Positions 61,932 through 64,000 of a stretch of DNA of 64,000 nucleotides are shown here, one piece after another. This DNA is from Flammeovirga pectinis (GTDB lineage Bacteria; Bacteroidota; Bacteroidia; Cytophagales; Flammeovirgaceae): the NCBI RefSeq assembly GCF_003970675.1, contig NZ_CP034562.1, forward strand, positions 1,984,001 through 2,048,000, read 5' to 3'. Within the stretch, counting starts at the first letter, position 1. Each line of letters begins with the position of its first letter. Below the pieces are notes generated by a model. The model saw only the letters and a list, made by a program, of their open reading frames with translations. It had not been told where the DNA came from and did not search any database. The translations under genes were made by a program, and so were the position numbers.

Positions 61932-64000
61932 TTATGATTTTAACTGAGACTCCTTTACCGCACTATACAAAGTTGGCACAACAAAAAGCGTTAATAAGGC
62001 TACTGACATTCCCCCAAAACCAGGAATTGCCATTGGTTTCATTATATCTGCACCTCGTCCATTTGATGTTAGGATAGGTATAAAAGCCAGTAAAGTTGTA
62101 GCTGTAGTCATTAAACTTGGTCGGATTCTACGTTTCCCTCCTTCCAATACTGCAGCTCTAATTCCTTTAATTGAAGTGGGATTATTCTTAGAAAAAGATT
62201 GATCTAGGTATGTTGCAACTAAAACGCCATCGTCTGTAGCTATTCCAAATAATGCAATAAATCCAACCCAAACAGCCACACTTAAATTAACTGGGTGAAC
62301 ATTAAAAAGATCACGCATATTTCCTCCAAAAATAGTAAAATCTAAAAAGCCCGATTTACCATAAAGCCATAGCATTAAAAAACCGCCACTAAAGGCTACT
62401 GCTATCCCAGAAAAGACCATAAATGTGGTTTTAACCGATTTAAATTGTAGATATAAAATGAAGAAAATAAGAAGTAGACAAATTGGCATTACAATAGACA
62501 ATCTCTTCGATGCTCTCACTTGATTTTCATAATTTCCAGAAAATTTATAGCTAACTCCATTAGGAACAATGAGCTCTTTTGTATCAATTTTTGATTGAAT
62601 AAATTGAGAAGCCTCTTCTACCACTTGGATTTCAGAGAATTGAGGCAATTTATCTAAGAGTACATACCCTGTTAAAAAAGTATCTTCACTTTTTATAGAC
62701 TGAGGCCCTGCCACATAATTAATTGAGGCTAATTCTTCTAAAGGAACTTGGATACCCAATGGTACATTTACCATAAACTTTTTTAATACCTCTGGGTTAT
62801 CACGGTATTCTCTAGCATAACGCATCCTAACCGGATAACGCTCCCTTCCTTCTACAGTATAAGTTAATGGCATACCACCAATTACCATTTCTAAAAGCAT
62901 TTGCATGTCTTTAACACTCATGCCATACCTCCCTATTTTTTTTCTATCAATTTCAATTTCTAAATAAGGTTTCCCTACTATTCTATCAGCAAAAACGGCT
63001 TCTTTCTTTACAGAAGGCACTTGTTTTAATAGTTTTTCTAATTGAACACCAAAGTGCTCTATCGTTACTAAGTCTGGACCAAACACCTTTATTCCCATGG
63101 GTGCACGCATACCCGTTTGGGTCATAATCAATCGCGTTTGTATAGGTTGTAATTTTGGTGCAGATGTTAACCCCGGAAGTCGAGTAACTTTAATAATTTC
63201 TTTCCATATATCATCTGGAGATTTTATATTCTCTCTCCATTGTCTAAAATATTTACCGTCTGCATCTAAAATTAAATCCCCTTCACTATTTCTAAGGAAA
63301 TTACCTTGTTCATCAATTTTAAAACGAAGTCTTTCTCCATTTTCATCCGTTTTATATTCTGATTTATAATTAATGATATTTTCATACATAGATATTGGCG
63401 CAGGGTCTAATGGTGATAATGCTCTACCTGCTTTCCCTACAACTGAAGCTATTTCTGGAATATTCTTAACAGCCATATCCATGAGTTGTAAATTTCGTTT
63501 CACTTCAGAAATCCCTGCATTTGGCATTGCAGAAGGCATAAGTAAAAAACTCCCTTCTGATAATGACGGCATAAATTCTGAACCAATTCCAGAAAATATA
63601 CTGTTCATGTTTTTAAACGCCTTATTATCGGTAATATCAACTCCAAGTTTATTTGAAATTGAGGTTAACGGACTTATCAATTTAGAAAAACCTAACCAAG
63701 AAGATATTCCTGCAAAGACAATGAAAAATACAAATGATAGAAATGTCACTTTATTATCTAGGCACTTGGTAAGTACCTTAGGGTAAATCAAAATAAATAA
63801 TTGAAAGCCTCCAAGTATAAAACCAATGAGACCTGCAACAAAAACAAAGTTTTTAAAATCGCTTTCATCTGGTCCTAAAGGAAGCCATTCCATTGCCAAA
63901 GCATAAGCTATTATTGATGCCACAAAGAGGCTTCTTCCTCTAGAAAAATTTGAAGATGATTTTAAAAGAACAGTGAGTTTATCCTCTAATAGATTATAAA
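61932..64000 (-). CDS. cusA: Heavy-metal RND efflux pump (partial)
   Basis: The last 689 residues of the proton-driven CusA/CzcA family transporter. The frame is open to the window edge (no stop between 63923 and 64000), so the real start lies outside; a GTG at 63923 should not be taken as the start. Features: EFMPSLSEGSFLLMPSAMPNAG, a long periplasmic loop with LEIEIDRKKIGRYGM, GIATDDGVLVATYLDQSF, RRIRPSLMTTATTLLAFIPIL and the final helices ending VALLTLFVVPTLYSAV. Acidic residues for proton relay are in the central helices. It pumps Cu(I)/Ag(I) from periplasm to outside with CusB and the TolC-like protein. Confidence 0.93.
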   Translation of the reverse strand, partial: YNLLEDKLTVLLKSSSNFSRGRSLFVASIIAYALAMEWLPLGPDESDFKNFVFVAGLIGFILGGFQLFILIYPKVLTKCLDNKVTFLSFVFFIVFAGISSWLGFSKLISPLTSISNKLGVDITDNKAFKNMNSIFSGIGSEFMPSLSEGSFLLMPSAMPNAGISEVKRNLQLMDMAVKNIPEIASVVGKAGRALSPLDPAPISMYENIINYKSEYKTDENGERLRFKIDEQGNFLRNSEGDLILDADGKYFRQWRENIKSPDDIWKEIIKVTRLPGLTSAPKLQPIQTRLIMTQTGMRAPMGIKVFGPDLVTIEHFGVQLEKLLKQVPSVKKEAVFADRIVGKPYLEIEIDRKKIGRYGMSVKDMQMLLEMVIGGMPLTYTVEGRERYPVRMRYAREYRDNPEVLKKFMVNVPLGIQVPLEELASINYVAGPQSIKSEDTFLTGYVLLDKLPQFSEIQVVEEASQFIQSKIDTKELIVPNGVSYKFSGNYENQVRASKRLSIVMPICLLLIFFILYLQFKSVKTTFMVFSGIAVAFSGGFLMLWLYGKSGFLDFTIFGGNMRDLFNVHPVNLSVAVWVGFIALFGIATDDGVLVATYLDQSFSKNNPTSIKGIRAAVLEGGKRRIRPSLMTTATTLLAFIPILTSNGRGADIMKPMAIPGFGGMSVALLTLFVVPTLYSAVKESQLKS

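Noticed and set aside
63923-64000. cusA as a complete gene starting at 63923
   Set aside because: The codon there is GTG within an uninterrupted reading frame that runs to the window edge; the N-terminal helices are missing.
1-64000. CRISPR arrays, insertion sequences, prophage, tRNA or rRNA genes
   Set aside because: No direct-repeat arrays, transposase or integrase motifs, or tRNA/rRNA-like segments were found by reading; short tRNA-like elements in intergenic DNA could be missed without a covariance search.

Overview
The window is an AT-rich, gene-dense stretch of a chromosome from a Bacteroidota member, probably a marine Cytophagia/Flammeovirga-like bacterium (the genus is a guess). The phylum rests on three things. 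Several -7 promoter boxes have the Bacteroidota form TAnnTTTG. Two secreted proteins carry type IX secretion (T9SS) sorting tails. Many families are typical of the phylum: DUF4421, PspC with a GIN-like domain, a transporter-HEAT-cNMP fusion, OstA-like, a zinc-less sirtuin, and a split cytochrome oxidase subunit III cluster. No rRNA, tRNA, CRISPR array, insertion sequence or prophage was seen, so this looks like core chromosome rather than a mobile island.

Layout. 1-9.8 kb: 5' end of recQ, divergent pyrE, an arginyltransferase-like gene with a partner, an SDR oxidoreductase, a TonB-dependent receptor preceded by a small overlapping ORF, a WD40 protein, a phosphopantetheinyl transferase and an App1-type phosphatase. 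9.8-14.4 kb: a candidate small RNA or leader, dnaX interrupted by an A10 tract with a -1 frame change, and two tandem DUF4421 genes. 14.5-24.4 kb: a membrane SpoIIE-type phosphatase, an iron/cobalamin-type ABC ATPase and permease, a HAD hydrolase, a penicillin acylase-family enzyme and purB. 24.5-33.7 kb: an NtrY-like sensor kinase, then a leftward cluster for heme A synthesis and cytochrome c oxidase (ctaA, ctaB, two subunit III-type genes, subunit IV, SCO, DUF420 and a small CxxC membrane protein). 33.8-46.2 kb: a cNMP-domain protein, tilS, an OstA-like protein, menA, a sirtuin, a SiaC-type regulator, an FKBP isomerase, a PspC protein, a coiled-coil protein and a LEA14-like lipoprotein. 46.2-64 kb: a transporter/HEAT/cNMP fusion, a CBM20-GH77 glucanotransferase, two T9SS cargo proteins around a copper P-type ATPase, and a cusA-tolC-cusB copper efflux operon that runs off the right edge.

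How the parts connect. The ctaA-to-CxxC genes form a respiratory assembly module. Two copies of a palindrome (ATGAC-N4-GTCAT) lie at the heads of its two halves; the upstream copy covers the -33 region of a good -7 box, as a Crp/Fnr-type activator site would. The copper genes share a CxxH...CPxCGM metal-binding module in both CopA and CusB. A LacI-type palindrome lies upstream of malQ.

The most striking signals are the A10 slippery tract with a stop and a small stem-loop in dnaX, the paired palindromes in the oxidase cluster, and a candidate terminator-ended RNA upstream of the App1 gene. Five predicted starts were shortened to internal ATGs (8089, 28181, 35643, 35810, 45731), and the cusA frame was found to stay open to the window edge.
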